Positions 55,363 through 63,984 of a stretch of DNA of 64,000 bases are shown piece by piece. Numbering within the stretch: the first letter of the stretch is position 1; every line of letters starts with the position of its first letter. The notes under the pieces were generated by a model. That model searched no databases. It had not been told where the DNA came from and was given only the letters and a program-made list of their open reading frames with translations. Source of the DNA: Tistlia sp040905785 (GTDB taxonomy: Bacteria; Pseudomonadota; Alphaproteobacteria; Kiloniellales; DSM-21159); the NCBI RefSeq assembly GCF_040905785.1, contig NZ_JBBDQW010000072.1, positions 184,016 through 248,015 of the forward strand. The letters run 5' to 3'. The translations under genes and the position numbers were made by a program.

Positions 55363-58300
55363 TTGACCCACGACGAACGAGGAGCGCCGCAGGAGGCTGC
55401 CGATTTCCTGCACGGCGGCGGCGAGATGGGCGCCCTGATGCGGGCGCACGACTGGTCGCGCTCCTCGCTCGGCCCCCCCGCCGCCTGGCCGCAGTCGCTG
55501 CGGACCGCGGTGCGGCTGCTGCTCAACACCGGGCACCCCATGTACATCTGGTGGGGCGAGGACGGCGCCTGCCTCTACAACGACGCTTACCGCCAGTCGA
55601 TCGGCCCCGAGCGCCACCCGGGCTCGCTCGGCCGGCCGGCGCGCGAGGTCTGGGACGAGATCTGGAACATCATCGGTCCCCAGATCGAGCAGGTGAGGGC
55701 GGGTCGGGGCGCGACCTGGCACGAGGACCAGCTGGTGCCGATCACCCGACACGGCCGGCGCGAGGACGTCTACTGGACCTACAGCTTCAGCCCGATCGAC
55801 GAGGCAGCGGCGCCGAACGGGGTCGGCGGCGTGCTCGTCGTCTGCAGCGAGACCACGGCGAACGTGCTCGCGCGGCAGCGGGCCGCCGCCGCCGCCGAGC
55901 GACAGCAGCGGCTGTTCGAGGGCGCGCCCGGCTTCATCGCCATCCTCAGGGGGCCTGAGCACCACTTCGAGTTCGTCAACGCGGCCTACGCGCGCCTCGT
56001 CGGCCGCCGGGAGCTGGTCGGCCGAACGCCGCGCGAGGCCCTGCCGGAGGTCGAGGGCCAGGGCTTCTTCGAGCTGCTCGACCGGGTCTACGCGACGGGC
56101 GAGCGCTACAAAGCCCTCGGCGTGCCGATTCGCCTGAGGCGCTCCGGCGACGCCGCGCCCGAGCGCCGCCTCCTGGACTTCATATACGAGCCGATCGTCG
56201 AAGAGAACGGCAGGGTCACGGGCATCTTCGTCGAGGGCCACGACGTCACCGAAACCTATCTCGCCCAGGAGGCGCTGCGCGCCAACGAGCGGCGGCAGGC
56301 CCTGCTGGTCGAGCTCGGCGACCGCTTCCGGGACCTCGACGACCCGGCGGACATCTCCTTCGCTGCGGCCGAGCTCCTGGGCCGCGCGCTGGAGGTCAGC
56401 CGGGCCGGGTACGGCACGATCGATCCGGTCGCCGAGACGATCGCCATCGAGCGGGACTGGAACGCGCCCGGCATCGACAGTGTCGCGGGGGTGCACAACT
56501 TCCGGGACTACGGCTCCTACATCGACGACCTCAAGCGCGGCGAGACAGTGGTCGTCGCGGACGCCGGGAAAGACCCCCGCACCGCCGCGAACGCCGACGC
56601 CCTGGCGGCGATCGGCGTCGGGGCCCTGGTGAACCTGCCACTCACCGAGCAGGGCGGCTTCGTCGCCCTCTTCTATCTCAACCACGCCTCTCCCCGAGAG
56701 TGGTCGGAAGTGGAGCTCGACTTCGTCCGCGAGGTCGGCGAGCGGACCCGCACGGCGGTCGAGCGGCGGCGGGCGGAGGGCGAGCTGCGCGACCTTGCCG
56801 TTTCGCTGGAGCGCAAGGTCGAACAGCGGACGGCGGAGCGCGACCGCCTGTGGGAACTCAGCGAGGACCTGCTGGTCGTGGCCGACTACGAGGGGCGCCT
56901 GCTGCGTCTCAGTCCCTCCTGGACCCGCGTGCTTGGCCACGAGCAGCAGACCTTGCTGACCCGCCGCTACGACTCCTTCATCCACCCGGACGATCGGGAG
57001 GCCGTCAAGGCCGCCCTGGGCGCGATGCGCACGAGCGGCCGGCCGGTCCACTTCGAGGACCGGCTGCTCGCCGCCGACGGCTCCTGGCGCTGGATCGCCT
57101 GGACGCTCTCGCCGGAGCCCGGCGGCCGGCGCTTGACCGGCGTCGGCCGCGACGTCACCAAGGCCCGGGAGGCCGCCGAGGCCCTGCGCCGCTCCGAGGC
57201 GCGCCTGCGCGCGATCTTCGAGAGCGGCTACCAGTACCAGGGCCTGCTCGCCCCCGACGGCACGCTCCAGGACGCCAACGCCGCCTCGCTCGCGGGCATC
57301 GGCTGCCGGCTCGAGGAGGTCGTCGGCAGGCCGTTGTGGGAGACGCCCTGGATCGCCGCCACGCCGGGACTGTCCGAGCGGGTCCGCGCCGCGGTCTCGG
57401 CGGTCGCCCGGGGCGCGACCTTGCGTCGGGAGCTGCTCGTCGAACTGCCGACCGGCCGGCGCTGGTTCGACTTCACGATGCGGCCGCTGCGCGGCGAGGA
57501 CGGCGCGATCGTCGCCCTGGTCCCCGAGGCGCTCGACATCACCGAGCGGCGCCACGCCGAGGAGGTCCTGCGCCAGACCCAGAAGCTCGAGGCCATGGGC
57601 CAGCTGACCGGCGGCGTCGCTCACGACTTCAACAACCTGCTGACGCCGATCATCGGCAGCCTGGACATGCTGAGGCGCCGCGGCCTCCGTGGCGAGCGCG
57701 AGGAGCGGCTGGTCGCGGCGGCGCTGCAGTCGGCGGACCGCGCCAGGACCCTGGTGCAGCGCCTGCTGGCCTTCGCGCGCCGGCAGCCGCTCCAGGCCGC
57801 CCCGGTCGACCTCGCCGGCCTGGTCGCCGGCATGGCCGAGCTCGTCGCCAGCACCACCGGGCCGCAGATCAAGGTCGCGGTCGAGGTCGCCGAGGACCTG
57901 CCGCCCGCCCTGGCCGACGCCAACCAGCTCGAGATGGCGATCCTGAACCTGGCGGTGAACGCGCGCGACGCCATGGCCGACGGCGGCACGCTGCGCATCT
58001 CGGCCGGCGCCGAGCAGGTCGGCGCCGGGCACCGCTCGAAGCTGCCCCCCGGCGCCTACCTCCACCTCTCGGTCGCCGACACCGGCGCCGGCATGGACGC
58101 CGCCACCCTGGCGCGGGCCATCGAGCCCTTCTTCTCGACCAAGGGCATCGGCAAGGGCACCGGGCTCGGCCTGTCGATGGTCCACGGCCTGATGGCGCAG
58201 CTCGGCGGCGCGCTCACCCTGACCAGCCGGCCCGGCCTCGGCACCAACGTCGAGCTGTGGCTGCCGCGCGCCGACGCCGCCGCGCCGGCCGCCGAGGCGG

Positions 58301-58683
58301 ACGAGCAGGCCGCGCCGGCGCCGCGCGCGCGCGGCCGCCTGCTGCTGGTCGACGACGAGGCGCTGGTGCGCCAAAGCGCCGCGGCCATGCTGGACGACGC
58401 CGGCTACGAGGTCGTCGAGGCGCGCTCGGCCGAGGAGGCCCTCCGGCTGTTCGACCAAGGCCTCGAGGTCGACCTCCTGGTCACCGACCACCTGATGCCG
58501 GGCCGCTCCGGCGCCGAGCTCGCCCGGCTCGCGCGCCACCGCCACCCCGGCCTGCCGGTGCTGATCGTCTCCGGCTACGCCGACGCCGACGACATCCCCG
58601 ACCTGCCGCGCCTGGCCAAGCCCTTCCTCCAGGCCGAGCTCGTCGCCGCGGTCGCCCGCCTGACGGAGGCGGGGGAGGGGTAG
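55363..58683 (+). CDS. Hybrid sensor histidine kinase (multi-PAS, GAF, HisKA, REC)
   Basis: About 1106 residues from TTG 55363, chosen because ACAGGAG precedes it; a TTG further up (55306) and an ATG at 55426 are alternatives. Order: PAS-like (30-180), PAS (about 185-300), GAF (about 315-480), coiled coil, PAS (about 495-600), PAS (about 615-735), HisKA with H754 in VAHDFNNLL, HATPase N-box NLAVNARDAM (about 860) and G-boxes, then a receiver with phospho-acceptor D1042 (LVTDHLMPG). No membrane segment is seen, so it should be cytosolic. The N-terminal module is shared with the truncated gene at 1-766. Confidence 0.93.
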   Translation: MTHDERGAPQEAADFLHGGGEMGALMRAHDWSRSSLGPPAAWPQSLRTAVRLLLNTGHPMYIWWGEDGACLYNDAYRQSIGPERHPGSLGRPAREVWDEIWNIIGPQIEQVRAGRGATWHEDQLVPITRHGRREDVYWTYSFSPIDEAAAPNGVGGVLVVCSETTANVLARQRAAAAAERQQRLFEGAPGFIAILRGPEHHFEFVNAAYARLVGRRELVGRTPREALPEVEGQGFFELLDRVYATGERYKALGVPIRLRRSGDAAPERRLLDFIYEPIVEENGRVTGIFVEGHDVTETYLAQEALRANERRQALLVELGDRFRDLDDPADISFAAAELLGRALEVSRAGYGTIDPVAETIAIERDWNAPGIDSVAGVHNFRDYGSYIDDLKRGETVVVADAGKDPRTAANADALAAIGVGALVNLPLTEQGGFVALFYLNHASPREWSEVELDFVREVGERTRTAVERRRAEGELRDLAVSLERKVEQRTAERDRLWELSEDLLVVADYEGRLLRLSPSWTRVLGHEQQTLLTRRYDSFIHPDDREAVKAALGAMRTSGRPVHFEDRLLAADGSWRWIAWTLSPEPGGRRLTGVGRDVTKAREAAEALRRSEARLRAIFESGYQYQGLLAPDGTLQDANAASLAGIGCRLEEVVGRPLWETPWIAATPGLSERVRAAVSAVARGATLRRELLVELPTGRRWFDFTMRPLRGEDGAIVALVPEALDITERRHAEEVLRQTQKLEAMGQLTGGVAHDFNNLLTPIIGSLDMLRRRGLRGEREERLVAAALQSADRARTLVQRLLAFARRQPLQAAPVDLAGLVAGMAELVASTTGPQIKVAVEVAEDLPPALADANQLEMAILNLAVNARDAMADGGTLRISAGAEQVGAGHRSKLPPGAYLHLSVADTGAGMDAATLARAIEPFFSTKGIGKGTGLGLSMVHGLMAQLGGALTLTSRPGLGTNVELWLPRADAAAPAAEADEQAAPAPRARGRLLLVDDEALVRQSAAAMLDDAGYEVVEARSAEEALRLFDQGLEVDLLVTDHLMPGRSGAELARLARHRHPGLPVLIVSGYADADDIPDLPRLAKPFLQAELVAAVARLTEAGEG

Positions 58684-59019
58684 GGGCGCACGGAATCGGG
58701 CGGCAGGGCAGGCAGAAATCGGAAGGGTTGGTTGCCGTTCCTGAAAACGTCTCAAACCATGTGCATTGCTCCGGAGTCGGAGTTTCGGCGCGTTCTTGAG
58801 GACATTCGCGATCTCCGCCGCGCCGCGTAATGCGCACCCGAATCGATTCGCCCAAGATGGGTTGGAGCCAAGGGGGTAATCCCCTGAAGCACGGGGATAA
58901 TCCCCTTGTTTTATTTGCCCACGCCGTGCAGCGTAGACTTCGTTCCAGCCGGTGCCATTCAAGAGGCCGGAGTTGCGATCGCAATTGCGTGCGGGGGGAG
59001 TGTCACCACGAGCGACTTG
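58684..59019. other. Intergenic region, start of lower-GC sequence
   Basis: 336 bp. The composition drops visibly after about 58740. Apart from the twin boxes at 58872-58905 I see no gene, repeat or copy of the tRNA-Gln 3' end here. Confidence 0.6.
58872..58905. promoter_or_regulatory. Twin 13-bp palindromic boxes upstream of the ZIP transporter
   Basis: GGGGGTAATCCCC (58872-58884) and GGGGATAATCCCC (58893-58905) are repeated with start-to-start spacing of 21 bp, two turns of B-DNA. They lie 115-148 bp before the ZIP start codon and differ in a single base. This suits two dimers of a regulator on the same face of the DNA. The regulator is unknown. Confidence 0.5.
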
Positions 59020-59721
59020 ATGACCGCGATGCTCTACGCGACGCTGGCAGGCGCCTTCATACCGCTGGGCGGACTTCTGGCTCGAATAGAGCGCATTCGT
59101 CCCTTGTGGCTGGAACGCGAACTGCGTCACGGGGTCATTGCCTTCGGCGGCGGCGCACTGATGGCAGCCGTTGCGCTGGTGCTGGTACCGGAAGGCCAAC
59201 GCTATCTGTCAGCATGGTCGGCGCTGGCCGCCTTCGGCGCGGGAGGGATCGCGTTCTTTCTGATTGATCGCATGATCGAGCGGCGGGGCGGCGGCATCGC
59301 ACAACTCATGGCCATGCTGTTGGACTTCGTTCCGGAATCGCTTGCGCTTGGCGCAATGCTGGCAGCGGAGTTGCAGGCGGGATTGCTGCTGGCCGGGTTG
59401 ATTGCCTTGCAGAACTTGCCGGAAGGGTTCAACGCCTATCTGGAGCTTCGGGCGCGCGACGCGCTAACCTCGGGACAGATACTTGTCGGATTTTGCGCGA
59501 TTGTGCTGCTCGGACCGCTCGCGGCATGGTTCGGATTCAGCTATCTGCGCGAGACGAGCGTTGCACTGGGCGCGATGCTGCTTTTTGCAGCTGGTGGAAT
59601 TCTCTACCTGACCTTCGAGGACATAGCCCCGCAGGCGCATCTTGCGCGGAGATGGGCGCCGGCGCTCGGCGCGGTTGCAGGTTTCATGCTGGGCCTCCTG
59701 GGGCAAATGCTGTTGCGCTGA
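59020..59721 (+). CDS. ZIP family metal transporter
   Basis: A 233-residue membrane protein with about eight hydrophobic segments. The ZIP metal-site helices are recognisable as LDFVPESLALGAML and IALQNLPEGFNAYLEL. Most ZIPs have HNxPEG there; QNLPEG is a subgroup form. It probably carries zinc or another divalent metal inward. The ribosome binding site at ATG 59020 is weak: GGGGGGAG lies 20 bp upstream. It is the leftmost intact gene of the lower-GC island. Confidence 0.78.
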   Translation: MTAMLYATLAGAFIPLGGLLARIERIRPLWLERELRHGVIAFGGGALMAAVALVLVPEGQRYLSAWSALAAFGAGGIAFFLIDRMIERRGGGIAQLMAMLLDFVPESLALGAMLAAELQAGLLLAGLIALQNLPEGFNAYLELRARDALTSGQILVGFCAIVLLGPLAAWFGFSYLRETSVALGAMLLFAAGGILYLTFEDIAPQAHLARRWAPALGAVAGFMLGLLGQMLLR

Positions 59722-59854
59722 ATAGGCCGTGGTCGAAACGCTTCTTCCGCCGTCGGAAGTCCGCGAGAACACCAGACGGTGAGCGAAGCTGCTCTTGCGC
59801 ACCTCGGCATGTTGGTCACGGTTTAGTGGATAGTTCACGCGCGCGCCGAATCGA

Positions 59855-60025
59855 GTGTGCAGTGACCGCCAAACAGAAAACGGAGACAGGAGCCATGACC
59901 ATCGCTACCACTGCACCGGCTACGCGGACAGATGCCGGGGCGAGCCCGCCTCCTGCCGCCGCAAGTGTGTGCGCGAGGAGGTTCTGGAACAGCAGTTCAC
60001 CGCCATGCTCGGCCAGCTTCGGTTC
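59855..60025 (+). pseudogene. Serine recombinase remnant 1 (zinc-ribbon region)
   Basis: In one frame the sequence reads YHCTGYADRCRGEP, CRRKCVREEVLEQQF and TAMLGQLRF, the zinc-ribbon and following segment of phage/transposon serine recombinases. Just upstream, in a second frame, ECAVTAKQK fits the CGCAVTAE... part that should precede it, so there is one frameshift. The reading breaks off after LRF, where IS1380-type sequence begins. The catalytic domain is missing. Confidence 0.7.
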
Positions 60026-60225
60026 AACCTTGGCAACTTCATGCGCACTTTGGCGTTGCCCGACGCCGTTGAGCAGCGGTCGCTGCGCGACAAACTCGTC
60101 AAGATCGGCGCGAAGATCGTCCGCCACGGGCGCTACGTCATCTTCCAGATGGCTGAGGTCGCGGTCCCGCGCGACCTGTTCGCTGAAATCCTGCGCCGCA
60201 TCGACCGGTTCAGACCGTCGACAGC
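60026..60225 (+). pseudogene. IS1380-family transposase remnant (C-terminal end)
   Basis: The frame continues as NLGNFMRTLALPDAVEQ, LRDKLVKIGAKIVRHGRYV, FQMAEVAVPRDLFAEILRRI and DRFRP. This is the C-terminus of IS1380/IS1247-type transposases, which are about 450 residues when complete; only about 65 are left. The catalytic DDE part is absent. It is joined directly to the recombinase fragment. The 224 bp after it, up to 60449, hold nothing I recognise. Confidence 0.75.
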
Positions 60226-60449
60226 ACCGGCATGGTCGACGGGACCTCACGCTACCGACCCGCCGACAGGATCAGTGCGTCCGGAATGCCAGCAATCCGC
60301 CCGTTTCGCGTGGCCCACTGGCCCTTCGCCGGTCACAACCGCTCACGGCCGGACGCCATGCACCAGCGCATTGCGCGTCGAGCGGTGCCGAGTCACACTC
60401 AATCGATGGGGAGGGGCCACTTGGGGAATCTCAGATCAGGGGGTGACAA

Positions 60450-61913
60450 ATGGCCGAGGGAAATGCGGAATTCGCCCTTACAGCCGCGGAATTGCTCGCG
60501 ATCATTGCCGATGGCATAATCAGCACGGACGCGCAAGGGCGTATATTACACTTCAGCCCTGCGGCCGAACGCATGTTCGGGTATTCTTCCAAAGAAGTTC
60601 TGCACCAGTCCCTCGGTATTCTGATCCCCGAGCGGTTCCGCGATGGTCATCGCGCCGAATTTACGGGGTTCGCCAGCGAGACCGGAACGGAACACCGGCT
60701 GATGGGCGAACGCCTCGAAGTCACTGGGCTGCGCAAGAATGGCGAAGAAATACCACTGGACGTCTCACTATCGCGGCAACGTGTGCGCGACCGCACGATC
60801 CTGACCGCGGTGGTTCGTGATGTGACCGAGCGCAGGTGCCTCGAACAGAAACTGTCTGTGCAACGCGAGGCGCTGGAAAAAAGTGAGCGGCGGATGCGGA
60901 CGGCGCTGCAGAGCGGTCGCATGGGCATTTGGGAATGGGACCTAAAGACAAATGATCAGGAAATGGACGCAACTTCAAGACACTTCTTGGGGTTGCCCGA
61001 AACCGGTCACCTGTCGGCAAACAATGTGTTCGACCGGATCCATCCCGACGACCTGACCGATCTGCACAGCGCGATGTCGCGCGCGATCGAAACAGGTGTT
61101 GACTACGAGCACGAATTTCGCGTTCAGAGCGATCACGGCGAGAGGTGGATCGCCGGTGTGGGTGCGGTGCACTGCAATGAAAACGGCGAGCCGGAACGGA
61201 TGATCGGCGTGAATTTCGACGTGACAAGCCGCTGGCAGGCCGAAGAGCAGCGCCAGCTGCTCATGAGAGAGCTCAACCACCGAATGACCAACGAAATGGC
61301 CGTGATCAGATCGCTTGTCACGCTCAGCGCGTCCCACAGTCCAACCGTGGATGCGTTCAAGCGAGACATTCAGAATCGCCTGTCCGCGGTTTCGCAGCGG
61401 CACAAGCTGCTAATGGAAGGCGGGTGGAACGCGACTGATTTGGATGACCTTCTCCGCAGCGAACTACGACCGTATACGGTTTCGGACACTGATGCCCTGG
61501 TCATTCAAGGTCCGCAGGTAATGCTGTCGCCAAATTCCGCGACTGCGCTTGGACTTGTATTCCACGAGCTGGTGACCAATGCGGCAAAATACGGCGCGCT
61601 AAGCACCCCTGAAGGACGCCTCGAAATCCGCTGGCACATTGATGCACACGGCGGGGAGGAGCATTTGATCCTCGAGTGGACCGAACGAGGCGGGCCTCCG
61701 GTGTCGCCGCCGACGCGCAAAGGGTTCGGGAGCACCGTCATTGAACGCTCGCTTAAGGGTCGGCTCGGCGCCGATACAGAAATGGACTACAATCCCGAAG
61801 GACTAAGGTGCCGCATCGATCTGCCGCTCAGCGCTCTGTCCGAGAGCTTGGCGCTTGATAGTAACAATGCACGAAACAAGAACAGGGACTTGATCAGGCG
61901 CCGGCAACAATGA
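60450..61913 (+). CDS. HWE-family sensor histidine kinase with two PAS domains
   Basis: A 487-residue soluble kinase. PAS 1 is about 10-125 (IIADGIISTDAQGRILHFSP, AAERMFGYSSKEVL), PAS 2 about 145-262 (GRMGIWEWDLKTN, FDRIHPDDLTDLH). The HWE phospho-acceptor is H277 in LMRELNHRMTNEMAVI. The N-box is FHELVTNAAKYGALSTPEGRL and the W-x-E element is in LILEWTERGGPPV. GGGGGTGACA precedes ATG 60450. No receiver partner is adjacent. It lies inside the broken recombinase region and has lower GC than the kinase at 55 kb. Confidence 0.9.
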   Translation: MAEGNAEFALTAAELLAIIADGIISTDAQGRILHFSPAAERMFGYSSKEVLHQSLGILIPERFRDGHRAEFTGFASETGTEHRLMGERLEVTGLRKNGEEIPLDVSLSRQRVRDRTILTAVVRDVTERRCLEQKLSVQREALEKSERRMRTALQSGRMGIWEWDLKTNDQEMDATSRHFLGLPETGHLSANNVFDRIHPDDLTDLHSAMSRAIETGVDYEHEFRVQSDHGERWIAGVGAVHCNENGEPERMIGVNFDVTSRWQAEEQRQLLMRELNHRMTNEMAVIRSLVTLSASHSPTVDAFKRDIQNRLSAVSQRHKLLMEGGWNATDLDDLLRSELRPYTVSDTDALVIQGPQVMLSPNSATALGLVFHELVTNAAKYGALSTPEGRLEIRWHIDAHGGEEHLILEWTERGGPPVSPPTRKGFGSTVIERSLKGRLGADTEMDYNPEGLRCRIDLPLSALSESLALDSNNARNKNRDLIRRRQQ

Positions 61914-62137
61914 TCGCCAGTTCCGGCCCCCTTCCGCGGTTCTCGCATCAGATGTGCGGGTTCGAGATCACGTGAGGGCGTCGTGATCGGAACGCCGGCC
62001 GAATGCAACAATAATGCTTATCGGGCGGCTGACGAGGCTTCTCTCGTGTTCTCGCTGGGGTCATGAGCGCGTGTGGCGCGTTTCCACAACTAGATGCCGG
62101 GTTCAAAGTCGCGTGTTCGGTCCCGGAAGATTGTTGA

Positions 62138-62390
62138 GAATATGGCCGTCTCCAAGACCGGGTCGACGCCATGTACATCGACAAACTCGACGGCAAGATT
62201 GGCGGGGACTTCTTCGACAAGATGACCGGGCAGTGGCGCGAGGAGCACCCGCTGCCTCCGGGACATCGAGCGGCATCAGGAAGCAGCAATCCTACATGGA
62301 CGAGGCTGAGCGGATTCTCGAACTCGCCCGGAGTTCACAGGCGCTGTTCGAACGCCAACCCTTCCGCGAAAAGCGCCGCCTGCTCAACTT
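62138..62390 (+). pseudogene. Serine recombinase remnant 2 (coiled-coil region)
   Basis: The remnant begins EYGRLQDRVDAMYIDKLDGK, GGDFFDKMTGQWREE in one frame. It continues CLRDIERHQEA in a second and QQSYMDEAERILELARSSQ, ALFERQPFREKRRLLN in a third. These are consecutive parts of the C-terminal region of serine recombinases, so two frameshifts have occurred. It is cut after LLN at 62390. The 224 bp between the kinase stop and this piece hold nothing recognised. Confidence 0.75.
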
Positions 62391-62507
62391 AGGCGATATT
62401 CCTGAATTGGCGCATGCCGTCGCCGGTCGTCAATTGAAACCCGGTCAGGATGTCTTGGTTTCAACGTGGATCGCCAAAACGCCGCTTTTTGATCCACAAG
62501 ATCACGC

Positions 62508-62535
62508 GAAAACGGCGGCTCCGAAGAGCCGCCGT
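62508..62535 (-). terminator. Terminator of the peroxiredoxin gene
   Basis: ACGGCGGCTC and GAGCCGCCGT form a perfect 10-bp stem around the tetraloop CGAA (62512-62535). On the minus strand it is followed by TTTT, as in an intrinsic terminator, 80 bp after the peroxiredoxin stop. Confidence 0.7.
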
Positions 62536-62616
62536 CTCGCTGTTTAGTCCGCGCTCGCAAATCTGGTCCACGCGATTACCAGCGCAGGTAACCGAAGGGT
62601 CCGGCGGCTCGCCGGC

Positions 62617-63270
62617 CTAATTCGGCAGCTTGGCCTTACGCAGGTACGGCAGCACCGTTTTAAAGTCGCCATACTTAGCCTTGGCGTCGGCATCGCTCAC
62701 GCTTGTGGGGATGATGATGTCGTCGCCCGGTTTCCAGTCAGCCGGAGTCGCCACCGCGTTCTTGGCCGAGGTCTGCAAGGCATCCAGCGCCCGCAAAACT
62801 TCGGCGAAATTGCGGCCGACGGTCATGGGATAGGTCATCGACAATTTGAGCTTCTTGTCCGGCCCGACGATAAACACCGCGCGCACCGTCGCGCTGTCGG
62901 CGGGCGTGCGACCGTCGGACAGATACGCTTCGGCCGGCAGCATGTCGAACGCCTTGGCGACCGTGAGGTCTTCATCGGCGATGATTGGAAAATCGGGCTT
63001 GGCACCGCCCGCCGCTTCGATGTCCTTTTTCCACCTCTTGTGATCCTCGGCGCTGTCGACCGAAATACCCATCACCTTGGTGCCACGCTTTTTCCATTCC
63101 GCCGACAGTTTCGCCACCGCGCCGAACTCAGTGGTGCAAACCGGGGTAAAGTCTTTGGGATGTGAGAACAAGATCGCCCAGTCACCACCAATCCACTTAT
63201 GCAGGGAAACGCTGCCCTGATCCGTCTCGACCGTGAGGTCGGGGATAGTATCGTTGATGCGCAGGCTCAT
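62617..63270 (-). CDS. 1-Cys peroxiredoxin (Prx6-like)
   Basis: A 217-residue thiol peroxidase. The peroxidatic Cys lies in FSHPKDFTPVCTTEFG (near residue 46), with TTE as in Prx6-type proteins. MTYPMTVGRNFAEVLRALDALQ and the C-terminal DDIIIPTSVSDADAKAKYG are typical of 1-Cys peroxiredoxins. No resolving Cys is seen. GGACGAAAG precedes ATG 63270. It lies alone inside a segment that splits a recombinase remnant and has its own terminator. Confidence 0.95.
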   Translation of the reverse strand: MSLRINDTIPDLTVETDQGSVSLHKWIGGDWAILFSHPKDFTPVCTTEFGAVAKLSAEWKKRGTKVMGISVDSAEDHKRWKKDIEAAGGAKPDFPIIADEDLTVAKAFDMLPAEAYLSDGRTPADSATVRAVFIVGPDKKLKLSMTYPMTVGRNFAEVLRALDALQTSAKNAVATPADWKPGDDIIIPTSVSDADAKAKYGDFKTVLPYLRKAKLPN

Positions 63271-63289
63271 TTCTTTCGTCCTTCGGTAA

Positions 63290-63309
63290 GGACTCACGCC
63301 TGTGAGTCC
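63290..63309. promoter_or_regulatory. 20-bp hairpin before the peroxiredoxin start
   Basis: GGACTCAC (63290-63297) and GTGAGTCC (63302-63309) are perfect 8-bp arms around GCCT. The site is 19 bp upstream of the start codon, next to the ribosome binding site, so it could be an operator or a hairpin in the leader. Confidence 0.45.
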
Positions 63310-63810
63310 CGTGGGATTTGCCATCCGCACGGTGGCAATCGACGTTGTTCTTAGGTGTTCAAGCGACGGGCCCATTGTAAGCCGGGATTCCCCATATGGG
63401 CCCCTCCAGCACAGTTAATCGTGACTCATAATCGCTCGACGGGCAACCCGACATCGTTTTGCAACGACGGCCATGCGGATACCAAGGGATTGCCTGCCGA
63501 TTGGTCGTCGCCGAATCCGGTTTTTGCCGTTCATGCCATGTAGCGGACGCACTCGTCCTGTCATTGGGTATCATCAGCGCGAGACCGTTGGTCATGTCGG
63601 CGCGGGCTGTGGTCTGAGCCGGAGGTGACTCGCGATCCGTGGAAGTCCAGCTTCAAACGGCGGTCGAAAACGGGTCGCAAAGGCTGCCGATCCGATTCAC
63701 CCTCCGGGTTCCGCATCCGAGCTACCCTCCATCTGACCTAACCCTATGATACCGATAATAGAATCAGCCCTCAGAAGGTCCAGCGGCGAAGTTCATATGG
63801 GAAATGCGGG
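63310..63810. other. Non-coding stretch upstream of the peroxiredoxin gene
   Basis: About 500 bp with no gene I can support. It holds an inverted repeat, GGGCCCAT (63368-63375) against ATGGGCCC (63396-63403). It belongs to the segment inserted in the recombinase remnant. Confidence 0.5.
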
Positions 63811-63984
63811 CTTTGTGCTTTCGAACTGCTCCTAGAGGACGGTGAGGTGATCGCCACCTTCCGCCAACCCTTTGATCTGATGGCGCAAACAGCCGCCGTC
63901 GCCGCCCGAGCTGGGGCGGGCAACAGCAGCATTTCCCCGAAGAACGAGATTTGGCTGGGGGACCTGGATTCGAACCAGGACTAG
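63811..63984 (+). pseudogene. Serine recombinase remnant 3 (C-terminal tail running into tRNA)
   Basis: The start reads FVLSNCS in one frame (63812-63832), then a stop and a shift of one base. EDGEVIATFRQPFDLMAQ, TAAVAARAGAGNSSISPK and NEIWLGDLDSNQD follow to a TAG at 63982. The pattern FRQPFDL is the usual end of serine recombinases. The last residues, WLGDLDSNQD, are the antisense reading of the tRNA-Gln 3' end. Confidence 0.75.

Noticed and set aside
55243..59199. Minus-strand open frame of more than 1300 codons opposite the hybrid kinase
   Set aside because: It is antisense to a protein with clear HisKA and REC motifs. The translation is low-complexity and matches nothing.
59020..59721. 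QNLPEG in the ZIP protein as a broken metal site
   Set aside because: Other bacterial ZIP proteins of this subgroup have the same Gln, so it is not a sign of decay.
58740..59900. Second copy of the tRNA-Gln 3' end as left attachment site
   Set aside because: I searched by eye for TGGGGGACCTGG-like sequence in this part and found none.
59493..60446. 317-codon plus-strand open frame overlapping the ZIP gene end
   Set aside because: It crosses the ZIP gene in another frame and shows no family motif beyond a few residues of the recombinase remnant.
62014..62547. 177-codon open frame as a real gene
   Set aside because: Only its middle part matches the recombinase remnant, and the family reading needs three different frames.
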